IMG/VR virus record: IMGVR_UViG_3300014911_000001
Span: 111,797 to 175,796 of that record
DNA from: a virus
Length of the DNA stretch: 64,000 nucleotides
Strand: one strand, 5' to 3'
The notes beneath the pieces are model-generated. The model saw only the letters and a program-made list of their open reading frames with translations. It ran no database searches and was not told the origin of the DNA. This document shows, in pieces, positions 56,172-64,000 of the stretch (within the stretch, counting starts at the first letter, position 1; the number at the start of each line of letters is the position of its first letter). The position numbers and the translations under genes were made by a program.

Positions 56172-58550
56172 ATGCTTTTATTATGGACAAATATCCCGGA
56201 AGCACGGGGATATATTGTTTATAAAGCCCCGCACTTTGTCTATCCGACAGGAAAGTTGTCAGAACCAAAGTGTGTCTGTAAAGGGGATAGTGATACATCG
56301 GACCCGGGCTTCAGCGTACCCTCCTATGTTGACGATGGATTAAAGGGGTTTTTAAGCCCGCCAGAAGGTTATAATTTTTATGCCTATACCGAAAGCAATC
56401 ATTTGGAGGTTGATACAGGTGTTTATGTAGTTGTTGCGATTAATGGTATTTGTGCATCAAGTTATTCAAATCCTGTTAGCATTGTTTCTGAGTTGGAGGA
56501 AAAAACCATATCAGTAGCTATAAGGGAGGTGCCTGTTGATGATACTGTTGTAGCCAAGCGTTTCTGTCGGTGGGGTGTATTTTTAACAAAAGTGCATTGG
56601 AATTTTAATATTGATAGCATTATAAGTACTGACTATAATGTTGACATTGAATTCAGCACTCTAACCAGCGGTTCCTTTGTACTTACTGGTGTACCTCCTA
56701 CTGGTAGTGAGGATGTATCAGGTAGGTCATTTTATAAGTATGCTTTCGAGCCATTGGTCATAAAGGTCAGTACTGATGGCTGTTCTATCAGTCAAGTAAA
56801 TATTGCTATTGATGTTGTTTTGATTGAATACCCGCTAGATGTTATAAGGGCTGCCTTGGAGAAAACAACGGTTATAGATCGTTTTGATAAACCTGAGCCA
56901 TCCTTAGATTATGTCACAACGGGTTATCTTAGGAAGCCGTTGATATTAGATTGGATTTATGTCGACACATCTGGTTCTTTAGATGCATATTTATTATTGC
57001 ATAAGCGCGGGCTTTATCATCATTATGATTTGTCATTGGATAATAAGTTTAAGCCGCCGCTTGTTTTAAGTGATATGGATGATCTAGCACTATATACTAA
57101 AGGTGACACAGGTTCTGTAGTTATGGTAAGTGAAGGCCCGCTTCAGGTAAAGCAAGATAAATTACCTGACATGAAGGATGTTTATTTTGAGGGCGGCTTC
57201 CTCTTAGGGCATGATAGAGAGATAAGGCGTATATATCTGTTCAAGGGGGCAATCAAACATATTGATGTCCAATTTTACAAGCAGCATGATGATGCCGAAC
57301 TGACGGTTTATACACCACAGGCGGGGCTTCAAACATTTTTCATCCCTAAGGATATTTTATCTGCACAGTTCGTTACTGACATTCCATTTGATGCTGGTTC
57401 ATATATAGTAATAAGTTCAACAGAAGAGCATCCTATTACTGTGGATTGTGATGTGCGCATTGAGATATGGAGAGAGTATCCACCTTGCATATGTGAAGTT
57501 GCTGTTGAGGAAGAGGAAGAGGAGGGCGCGCGGCCTCTAATTTACGACGGCACCTATTTTGAAGGCGGGGCTAATGGCTGGCGCTACAAGACATATCCTT
57601 TCCAAGCACATCTATCCAAAGTAATGTTCCTTGGACACGATTTATTTGATGTACCCGTGCGATACAACTTCTATGTTAATGGGGACCTAGTAAAGACGTA
57701 TGATCTTAATTTCTCAACTAGCCGGCTTCTACAATTTGATTTAGATATAACAGTCCCGTCTAATGGTGTCCTTGTTATTGAGCAGATTATTATGGATCGT
57801 ACAATGTATGAGGTTACAAGGGATGTTGATGTCATATGGTCGCTTACCTTCGAGGGTGAAGGAGCATATGTAGCAACATACACGGCGGCTGATTCTGTAC
57901 TCCTGAATTCACCATCATCTAATAGTACAACAGAATTCCAGCTTATTGATGCTATTACATTTCCACATGCTGTTCATTTGACGGGCATGAGTGCTTCGGC
58001 GGCTTCTGGTAGCGATAATGCTATATACAAGGTTGAAATACCGGATTTAGATGTTAGCTATGAATTTACAAGTACATATCTATGTGATCCTGTTGTAGAG
58101 GTGCCGCCTTACACTGCTATAAGGGCTTATTATAAGGTCAATGATCCTGAAGGGGATGAGGTTGCATACCCACAAGTCCTTTTGCATATAGGCTTTTTGG
58201 CTGAACGTGAGGAGTTTGTTGATCTTGATAATGTGGGTATATTTTGGTTGAGGGAGCATAGCGGGAGTCTGTATGACACTATTACTCATCAGCTTGCTCT
58301 GCCAAGTGGTACCTATAGGTGCATCTTCTTGCAGGCATCTGTTTACCAAACGCCGTTGGATGAAGCAGATATTATTATTGATATAGGAGGAAGCGGAGAT
58401 ACTCTTAATGTGAAGCCGGGGCTTCATAACATTTACAAAACAACGGATTTCACCTTTGGTAATATGGATACAGTTACAGTAAGTTCAAGTGACCCGCGGC
58501 TTATGCACGGTATTGTTATCATGGCTATCTATCAGAAGGTTGAGACATGA
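56172..58550 (+). CDS. Fibronectin-III-like and beta-sandwich tail protein (792 aa)
   Basis: ATG 56172 begins directly in an FN3-like domain ('LLLWTNIPEARGYIVYKAPH', closing 'VYVVVAINGICASSYSNPVS'), residues ~1-105. Further sandwich domains follow. The middle contains an acidic spacer (EEEEEEGARP, ~450-460), and the later part has repeated 'lp-sGtY-rciflqA' type strands. FN3 domains are common on exposed parts of phage tails, where they are thought to touch host surfaces weakly. No enzyme motif. Confidence 0.5.
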   Translation: MLLLWTNIPEARGYIVYKAPHFVYPTGKLSEPKCVCKGDSDTSDPGFSVPSYVDDGLKGFLSPPEGYNFYAYTESNHLEVDTGVYVVVAINGICASSYSNPVSIVSELEEKTISVAIREVPVDDTVVAKRFCRWGVFLTKVHWNFNIDSIISTDYNVDIEFSTLTSGSFVLTGVPPTGSEDVSGRSFYKYAFEPLVIKVSTDGCSISQVNIAIDVVLIEYPLDVIRAALEKTTVIDRFDKPEPSLDYVTTGYLRKPLILDWIYVDTSGSLDAYLLLHKRGLYHHYDLSLDNKFKPPLVLSDMDDLALYTKGDTGSVVMVSEGPLQVKQDKLPDMKDVYFEGGFLLGHDREIRRIYLFKGAIKHIDVQFYKQHDDAELTVYTPQAGLQTFFIPKDILSAQFVTDIPFDAGSYIVISSTEEHPITVDCDVRIEIWREYPPCICEVAVEEEEEEGARPLIYDGTYFEGGANGWRYKTYPFQAHLSKVMFLGHDLFDVPVRYNFYVNGDLVKTYDLNFSTSRLLQFDLDITVPSNGVLVIEQIIMDRTMYEVTRDVDVIWSLTFEGEGAYVATYTAADSVLLNSPSSNSTTEFQLIDAITFPHAVHLTGMSASAASGSDNAIYKVEIPDLDVSYEFTSTYLCDPVVEVPPYTAIRAYYKVNDPEGDEVAYPQVLLHIGFLAEREEFVDLDNVGIFWLREHSGSLYDTITHQLALPSGTYRCIFLQASVYQTPLDEADIIIDIGGSGDTLNVKPGLHNIYKTTDFTFGNMDTVTVSSSDPRLMHGIVIMAIYQKVET

Positions 58551-59461
58551 AAAAGATAATTTTTATAATATTGATTATGGTGGTGGCTTCCATATCACAG
58601 ATTATCAGCGTTGGTGAGGATAGAGCGATTATCAACTTTGGTTCTTATGAAGGCGCAAAACTGTTGATCTATGATGATGTCCATGAGCTGTACTGGTATG
58701 ACGGTTCTTGGAGCAATGATCCTAATGAGCTGGAGGGTTATACATCAATACAGTACCCTATGGAAATAACAGGGTTGGTACCGGGCAGAAAATATTGTTT
58801 AAAGGTAGTTGGATTATCAGGTACTGCTTATAATGCACTTTCATCCACCTATTGTTTCAACACACTTGTTAAACCTATCAAAAGGTTTACAAGTTGGGAT
58901 AGCATTTATGTGGATGTAGGTGTTTTCGATACCATAAAAGGGAATTTTATGATGTTTTTCCCTTATAATATGGAGCCACCTCATATAAGCGGGCTTCTCT
59001 ATTTAAAGAGATCTGGTGATGTTGATACGCTTATGTATTGGAATGGGGTTCGTTGGGTTAAACTTGTGGAAGTAGGAAGTGCGGGGCTTCACACATTATA
59101 TGATGGTTCTGGCATCCGTGGTGGTGCTTATAATGGTACATCTGATGTGACATGGTATATTGAACCGAGTGCAACTATTGATACTCTTGGTGATAGTATT
59201 TTTGTTAAGGATAATTCCATAGATAGTATAAAAATAAAAGATAAGTCAATTGCGACATCTGATATTGCACCGACGGGTGAAAATGGGCAGGTATTAATGA
59301 TTGAAGATGGTAATGTTACATGGAGCAATGCTTCTGGTACAGCTCCAAGTGACCATAGCTTTGATGTGCTTATAACTAATGAATCATTAGAGAAAGAGTG
59401 GAGAACACAGCCGGGCTTAAAGAGAGCAATGACAACAAATTTTGTTATATATAGATATTAA
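58547..59461 (+). CDS. Signal-peptide fibre-like protein (304 aa)
   Basis: ATGA-coupled to the previous gene. The N-terminus 'MKKIIFIILIMVVASISQII' is a classical Sec signal peptide, odd for a virion protein. Residues ~30-110 form an FN3-like domain; residues ~195-260 contain a 'IKDKSIATSDIAPTGENGQV' stretch followed by 'VTWSN', a motif frequent in fibre proteins and in secreted proteins of FCB-group bacteria. The chain ends 'TTNFVIYRY', a tail shared in pattern with the next two proteins. It may be an exported adhesin, or a fibre whose N-terminal hydrophobic segment anchors it. Confidence 0.55.
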   Translation: MKKIIFIILIMVVASISQIISVGEDRAIINFGSYEGAKLLIYDDVHELYWYDGSWSNDPNELEGYTSIQYPMEITGLVPGRKYCLKVVGLSGTAYNALSSTYCFNTLVKPIKRFTSWDSIYVDVGVFDTIKGNFMMFFPYNMEPPHISGLLYLKRSGDVDTLMYWNGVRWVKLVEVGSAGLHTLYDGSGIRGGAYNGTSDVTWYIEPSATIDTLGDSIFVKDNSIDSIKIKDKSIATSDIAPTGENGQVLMIEDGNVTWSNASGTAPSDHSFDVLITNESLEKEWRTQPGLKRAMTTNFVIYRY

Positions 59462-59473
59462 TAGGAGGTAATA

Positions 59474-61429
59474 ATGAAAATATTAAAAATAGTAGGAGCT
59501 ATCTTACTGTTGTCATCGGTGGTGTTAGGTGTTGTACCAAGCAAGCTTATGTATATGGGAAGGTTGGCTGATGCTGATAATCATGTTGTTAATGGATATG
59601 TAGAGATGAGGTTTAAGTTTTATTCAGACAGTACAGGGACAACGCCTTTTAAAACGATTGAATTTGTTGGTGATGATTCCATTGAGGTTTCGGCGGGTTA
59701 CTTCTTTGTTGTTATGGATTTATCAGATGTTATTGATTCACTTAACCAGACGGTCTATCTTGAGGTTGATATTTATAACAAAAGCACATCAAGTTGGGAA
59801 ACATCTGCAGAGAGGGAGAGGCTTGTAGCGCAGGTACCATATACAATATGGGCCCACCGATCGGCTGTGGCTGAAACTGCAAATGTTATTAGTTCTGGTG
59901 CTGTGCAGACAAGTACACCTATAACAGGTGATGGAACCTCTAGTAGTCCTATTTCGCTTACATATGGATCGGGGCTTACACTTTCAGGATCTGTTTTGAT
60001 CGTAGATTTTGATAATAGTACTATTGATACTAATTCAGCAGGTAAGATAAGAGTTAAACCCAGTGGTATTACATCAACAGAGATTAATGATGATGTTGTG
60101 TTTTCCAAGGTGCAGAATGCTTCTGGGACATTACAATTTGCAGTTACTGATGGTAATGCAGCATTACAGTTTGCGGCTTCGGGTATGAATTCAGTTTCAT
60201 TCGATTCGGATAACCATAGAGTGACATATACCGCAACAGCTAATACCAATGTTCCTATTACAGGAAATGGTACATCCGGATCTCCTCTTAGTTTAAACTA
60301 TGGTACTGGACTTACATTATCGGGATCGGATCTTATTATTAATGAGAGTGATATTCCATATACGCCGTCAGATGTATCTGATTGGAGTGGTAGTGTGGAT
60401 CCCGGGGATGTAAATGATGCATTAGACCAATTGGCTAGTAGAACTACCAATCTTGAAAGTGGTAGCAATAATAATTATATTCGTAATCAATATTCATCTG
60501 CACAATCAGCAAGTTTTTGGATTAGTGGAAAGGGCAAAGCCAGTCAGTTAATTGCTGTGGATACTTTATTCCTAGGTGATATTTTAAAAATATATTTGAA
60601 GGGAGATACAATATTCTATGCATCTGATTCAGTATTAGATTTTGGCGGCGGCTTAATAATTGAGAAAGATAATGATGTGAAGGTAACAGCTGATCTTTAT
60701 ATTCCGAGTGCAACAGTGAATACTGCGGCAAGTACATTGTTAGCTATAACAAATGGCAAAGTAGAAAAAATTCTAAAATCAAGTGTGACGGCTGGTGTAT
60801 CTTCTATTACCGGTGGTCTTGGTCTAGAACCTGATGATGCATCAACTGGTGATGTTACAATGACTGTTGATATGACGGAGCTTCATCTTAAAGGGTTGGT
60901 TGCAACCACATATGATTCGTTGAGGGTAAAAATAGATGGTAATACAATATGTTTTGGTGGCTCTAATGAATTACAGGTTTGTTATGGTGGTATATCAACA
61001 AATCATATCAGTGACGGTACAATTATTGATAATGATATATCTTCCAGTGCAGCTATACAGTGGACGAAGATAAGTAAATCAGGATCTTCCATAGATGATT
61101 TAGGTGATGTAAATACGAGTTCAGCGGCTTCAGGGGATATTTTGTATTATGATGGTAGTAAGTGGACGATTCTTTCGGCTGGTACAAGTGGCTATGTACT
61201 TCATACGAATGGAGCTGGGGCGGCGCCTTCATGGGGTACAATGGCTGATTTAATAGCAGGAGATGGTCTAAAATATACATCAGCTGGAAATTATAATGGT
61301 ATAGATGATAAAACACTTCAAATAGATATAGCAGATTCATCTCTAACATTTTCTGGTTCTAAGTTAAAGGTTTCATTAGGCAAGGCGACCTTGACAACAA
61401 CGAATTATAAAATATATAGAAATTATTAA
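59474..61429 (+). CDS. Signal-peptide fibre-like protein, paralogue A (651 aa)
   Basis: AGGAGG SD precedes ATG 59474. Sec-type signal peptide (~1-20, 'MKILKIVGAILLLSSVVLGV'). Residues ~22-130 form a beta domain beginning 'VPSKLMYMGRLADADNHVVN' and ending 'QVPYTIWAHRSAVAETANVI', the pattern of many secreted proteins in FCB-like phyla ('g.l.d..g.p..g.....f.iYd...' to 'vPYa..A..a..a'). The remaining ~500 residues are Ser/Thr/Gly/Asp-rich repeats typical of trimeric fibres, with 'GSPLSLNYGTGLTLSGSDLI', 'ISDGTIIDNDISSSAAIQWT' and 'IDDLGDVNTSSAASGDILYY'. The end is 'TTTNYKIYRNY'. It is a tandem duplicate of the next gene, of equal length. Confidence 0.6.
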   Translation: MKILKIVGAILLLSSVVLGVVPSKLMYMGRLADADNHVVNGYVEMRFKFYSDSTGTTPFKTIEFVGDDSIEVSAGYFFVVMDLSDVIDSLNQTVYLEVDIYNKSTSSWETSAERERLVAQVPYTIWAHRSAVAETANVISSGAVQTSTPITGDGTSSSPISLTYGSGLTLSGSVLIVDFDNSTIDTNSAGKIRVKPSGITSTEINDDVVFSKVQNASGTLQFAVTDGNAALQFAASGMNSVSFDSDNHRVTYTATANTNVPITGNGTSGSPLSLNYGTGLTLSGSDLIINESDIPYTPSDVSDWSGSVDPGDVNDALDQLASRTTNLESGSNNNYIRNQYSSAQSASFWISGKGKASQLIAVDTLFLGDILKIYLKGDTIFYASDSVLDFGGGLIIEKDNDVKVTADLYIPSATVNTAASTLLAITNGKVEKILKSSVTAGVSSITGGLGLEPDDASTGDVTMTVDMTELHLKGLVATTYDSLRVKIDGNTICFGGSNELQVCYGGISTNHISDGTIIDNDISSSAAIQWTKISKSGSSIDDLGDVNTSSAASGDILYYDGSKWTILSAGTSGYVLHTNGAGAAPSWGTMADLIAGDGLKYTSAGNYNGIDDKTLQIDIADSSLTFSGSKLKVSLGKATLTTTNYKIYRNY

Positions 61430-61441
61430 GGGGGTGGAACA

Positions 61442-63397
61442 ATGAAACGCTATATAGCCATAATTGTTTTGTTGTCCTTTACGCTATCATTTGCTCTTGT
61501 GCCCATGAAAATTGTGTATAAAGGGCGGCTTACTGATGCTAATAATAAAGTGCTGAATGGTACTTATGACATGATATTTAGAATTTATGATGGTGGTTGT
61601 AATAGTGATTGCTCGGAGTGTACAGGTACCAAGCTTACCGATGATACGGTATCTGTTGAAGTGAATGATGGTTACTTCCATCATGTTATTGATCTATCGT
61701 CTGTATCATTAGAAAAATTAAATAAGCAACTGTTTTTGGAAATATGGGTTAAATATGGAGATTTTGAAAGGCTGTGCCCTCGCGAGACGCTATACACGCG
61801 GGCTCCTTATACTATATGGGCGAGATCAAGTGCTGTGGCTGAGACAGCAAATGTAGTGGGGAGCGGGGCTGTTAATACAAGTGCGCCTGTTGCAGGTGAT
61901 GGGACAGCAAGCAGTCCTATAACATTATCATATGGAGGCGGGCTTACCCTATCAGGTAGTGCATTGATAATCGCATTTGATAATAGTACTATTGATACCA
62001 ATTCTGCTGGTAAGGTTCGTGTTAAACCCGGTGGCATTACATCGACGGAAATTAATGATGGAGTTGTATTTTCATCTATACAAAATAGTTCTGGTACTGA
62101 ACAGTTTACTGTTACTGATGGCAATACCGCATTACAATTTGCTGCATCGGGGATGAATTCCGTTTCGTTTAATTCAACTTATAACCGTATTACTTATACA
62201 GCGACGGCTTCAGTAAGTGCTCCTATCACAGGTAATGGAACATCAGGATCGCCTATAGGCTTAAACTATAGTACGGGGCTTACATTATCTGGTTCCAGTT
62301 TGATTATAGATGAAAATAATATCCCATATACTCCTAGTGATCTAACGGATTGGAATGGTAGTGCTGATCCGGGCGATGTTGATGATGGTTTAGATCAATT
62401 AGCTGATCGTGTGAAGTCTATTGAAGGTGGTAATAATACGAACTATATTCAAAATCAGTATGGTACAGCTCAGTCAGCTAATTTCTGGATTGGTGGAAAA
62501 GGCAAGGCTGGTCAGCTTACTGCTATTGATACATTGTTCCTTAATAATGTGCTAAAGATTTACCTAAGTGGAAATACAATATATTATGCCTCGGATTCCG
62601 TTTTAGATTTTGGCGGTGGCTTAATAATTGAAAAGGACAACGATGTGAAAGTTAATGCTGATCTTTATGTTCCGAATGCATCAGTGAATTCATCGGCAGA
62701 AACGCTATTGGCTATAACAGGTGGTAAGGTAGAAAAGATATTGAGGTCTAGCGTTACAGCTGGCGTATCGTCTATCACTGGTGGTTTAGGTCTCAATCCT
62801 GATGCTGTGACAGAGGGTGATGTTGTAATGACTGTTGATATGACAGAGCTTCGTCTTAAGGGATTGGTGGCAACTACATATGATTCACTAAGGGTCAAGG
62901 TAGATGGCAATACTATATGTTTTGGTGGTTCTAATGAGTTGAAGGTTTGTACTGGTGGAATATCAACGACTCACATTAGTGATGGAACTATAGTTGATAA
63001 TGACATAAGCGCCACAGCTAATATAGCATGGAGTAAAATTAACAAATCTGGTTCATCGATAGATGATATAGGGGATGTTAGTACATCAGGGGCAGCAAAC
63101 GGTGCGCTTCTTTACTATAATGGATCATCATGGGTTGATTTATCCCCAGGTACAAGCGGTTATGTCCTAAGAACTAATGGAGCAGGCTCGGCGCCTTCAT
63201 GGAGCACACTAAATAGTTTATCAGCAGGTGATGGACTTACATATGTTTCAGGTGGGCCATATAATGGTATGAGTGATCTGACGCTAAAGGTTGATATAGC
63301 TGATTCATCTCTTACTATTATAGGTGGCAAGCTTGCTGTTACCCATGGAAGCCCGGTGGCTACGTCTAGTAATTTCAAGTTATATAATAATCATTAA
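61442..63397 (+). CDS. Signal-peptide fibre-like protein, paralogue B (651 aa)
   Basis: AGGGGGTGG precedes ATG 61442. Signal peptide 'MKRYIAIIVLLSFTLSFA'. The N-terminal beta domain (~19-130) differs clearly from paralogue A and has extra Cys ('GGCNSDCSECTG', 'ERLCPRETLYTRAPYTIWA'). From ~135 on it is closely similar to A along its whole length (e.g. 'DFDNSTIDTNSAGK' against 'AFDNSTIDTNSAGK'). This pattern, variable head and conserved stem, suggests different binding specificities on a common stalk. It ends 'SSNFKLYNNH'. Codons differ widely between the copies, so the duplication is not recent. Confidence 0.6.
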   Translation: MKRYIAIIVLLSFTLSFALVPMKIVYKGRLTDANNKVLNGTYDMIFRIYDGGCNSDCSECTGTKLTDDTVSVEVNDGYFHHVIDLSSVSLEKLNKQLFLEIWVKYGDFERLCPRETLYTRAPYTIWARSSAVAETANVVGSGAVNTSAPVAGDGTASSPITLSYGGGLTLSGSALIIAFDNSTIDTNSAGKVRVKPGGITSTEINDGVVFSSIQNSSGTEQFTVTDGNTALQFAASGMNSVSFNSTYNRITYTATASVSAPITGNGTSGSPIGLNYSTGLTLSGSSLIIDENNIPYTPSDLTDWNGSADPGDVDDGLDQLADRVKSIEGGNNTNYIQNQYGTAQSANFWIGGKGKAGQLTAIDTLFLNNVLKIYLSGNTIYYASDSVLDFGGGLIIEKDNDVKVNADLYVPNASVNSSAETLLAITGGKVEKILRSSVTAGVSSITGGLGLNPDAVTEGDVVMTVDMTELRLKGLVATTYDSLRVKVDGNTICFGGSNELKVCTGGISTTHISDGTIVDNDISATANIAWSKINKSGSSIDDIGDVSTSGAANGALLYYNGSSWVDLSPGTSGYVLRTNGAGSAPSWSTLNSLSAGDGLTYVSGGPYNGMSDLTLKVDIADSSLTIIGGKLAVTHGSPVATSSNFKLYNNH

Positions 63398-63412
63398 TAA
63401 GGAGTAGTTGAT

Positions 63413-64000
63413 ATGAAGCCGCGGCTTCTTCTACTCATCAGCATTCTTATGATTATTAATACATGTTTAGCAGGTGTGCCTAAGGTATTGATGATAAAGA
63501 GGCAACTGGCCAGTAGTGATGGATCTGTCATAAATGGGGATACGACTATTGCCATATGTATATATGATGTTGGATGTAGTGGTAGTGATTGTCCTGATGC
63601 ATGTACGGGCAGTCCTATAGTATGTGATACGCAGGTAGTAACTGTAAGCGGCGGCTACTTCTACTTCAAATTAGATTTATCATCAGTGGATGATTCATAT
63701 TTATCAGATACTCTCTATCTTATGGTTTCAGTAAAAAATGGTGGATCTTATGAGGATCTATGTCCTAGGGAGACTCTTTATGCGACGCATACATATGCAC
63801 TGAGTTCACATATTGCAGATAAATCATATAATAGTGATAGTTTGGGCGGACATCCACCGAGCTATTATTTAGACAATACAGTTGACACATTTATAGCATA
63901 CTGGAGTTATATAAGGGAAATGCCTTCAGGTTTCGCCGATGGGATAGATGATACAGGTCACTATGAACCCAAAGATACTTTTATAGCATACTGGGATAGC
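63413..64000 (+). CDS. Signal-peptide fibre-like protein, third in series (3' end outside window)
   Basis: Opens at ATG 63413 behind AAGGAG and remains open to the window edge (196 residues seen). Signal peptide 'MKPRLLLLISILMIINTCLA', then the same N-terminal domain type as paralogues A and B: 'GVPKVLMIKRQLASSDGSVI', a Cys-rich stretch 'CSGSDCPDACTG' and 'EDLCPRETLYATHTYALSSH'. It then continues 'DSLGGHPPSYYLDNTVDTFI' and a second 'DTFIAYWDS' repeat, a different stem from A and B. The signal peptide's Arg-Leu codons contain another GC-rich ...CGGCTT motif copy. Confidence 0.6.
   Translation, partial: MKPRLLLLISILMIINTCLAGVPKVLMIKRQLASSDGSVINGDTTIAICIYDVGCSGSDCPDACTGSPIVCDTQVVTVSGGYFYFKLDLSSVDDSYLSDTLYLMVSVKNGGSYEDLCPRETLYATHTYALSSHIADKSYNSDSLGGHPPSYYLDNTVDTFIAYWSYIREMPSGFADGIDDTGHYEPKDTFIAYWDS

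Noticed and set aside
3669-61945. Explanation of the GC-rich motif by a favoured Ala-Gly-Phe/Leu peptide or codon bias
   Set aside because: Copies in the other two reading phases encode Gly-Leu, Arg-Gly-Leu or Arg-Ala-Tyr/Ser, so the signal is at the nucleotide level.
1-64000. CRISPR array, insertion sequence or integrase/att site
   Set aside because: I see no regularly spaced direct repeats, no transposase or recombinase motifs and no terminal inverted repeats. The iterated GCGGGCTT motif is irregularly spaced inside genes and is not an array.
1-64000. Stop-codon recoding (TAG or TGA read through)
   Set aside because: Genes end in TAA, TGA and TAG at sensible positions with coupled starts following, and no protein is interrupted in its conserved parts.

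Overview
The window is a piece of a large double-stranded DNA tailed-phage genome with a contractile tail (myovirus type). Every supported gene is on the + strand and genes are packed with 1-35 base overlaps (ATGA, TAATG, TGATG junctions). It is the virion-morphogenesis block, running from the end of a major capsid protein gene to tail-fibre-like genes that continue past the right edge. TAA, TGA and TAG all act as stops, so the code is standard. Base composition is roughly 40% GC by eye, with many ATA and AGG/AGA codons and good Shine-Dalgarno (SD) sequences. The host is not identified. A stand-alone type IX secretion (T9SS) C-terminal-domain-like protein, and signal-peptide proteins resembling secreted proteins of the Fibrobacterota-Chlorobiota-Bacteroidota (FCB) group and allied phyla, suggest a host of that kind, but one that uses SD-led translation. 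This is inference.

Layout. 1-4.1 kb: C-terminal part of the major capsid protein, a strong 17-bp hairpin, then four head/neck genes (unknown basic-tailed protein, Ig-like/adaptor fusion, likely head-closure protein, likely tail terminator). 4.1-7.5 kb: a very large tail sheath ending in a rho-independent terminator. 7.5-11.8 kb: the T9SS-CTD-like mini-protein and three tube-type proteins. 11.8-12.9 kb: two likely tail-assembly chaperones. 12.9-35.3 kb: four giant genes: a probable tape measure (1943 aa); a 2353-aa protein with a DPBB RNA-polymerase-like region (DWDTD) and a degenerate exonuclease-like region; a 1798-aa protein with a degenerate LytM region and a C-terminal Zn amidase; and a 1337-aa baseplate hub with a hydrophobic hairpin. 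35.3-39.8 kb: spike-like protein, gp25-type wedge, baseplate J protein and a gpI-position protein. 39.8-58.6 kb: about 18 beta-rich and coiled-coil tail or baseplate-periphery proteins with no family I recognise. 58.5-64 kb: four consecutive signal-peptide proteins, two of them tandem 651-aa paralogues and the last cut by the window edge.

How the genes work together: head completion and neck genes, then sheath, tube, chaperones and tape measure, then hub, spike, wedge and J, then peripheral fibres, in the usual order of contractile-tail phages. The giant proteins would travel in the head or tail and supply cell-wall digestion, membrane passage and perhaps early transcription.

The most striking non-gene signal is a short GC-rich motif, core GCGGGCTT usually followed by A or C. 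It recurs in all three reading phases, almost always on the + strand, and far more often than composition predicts. No tRNA, CRISPR array, insertion sequence or minus-strand gene is supported, and no stretch above 300 bases lacks a gene.
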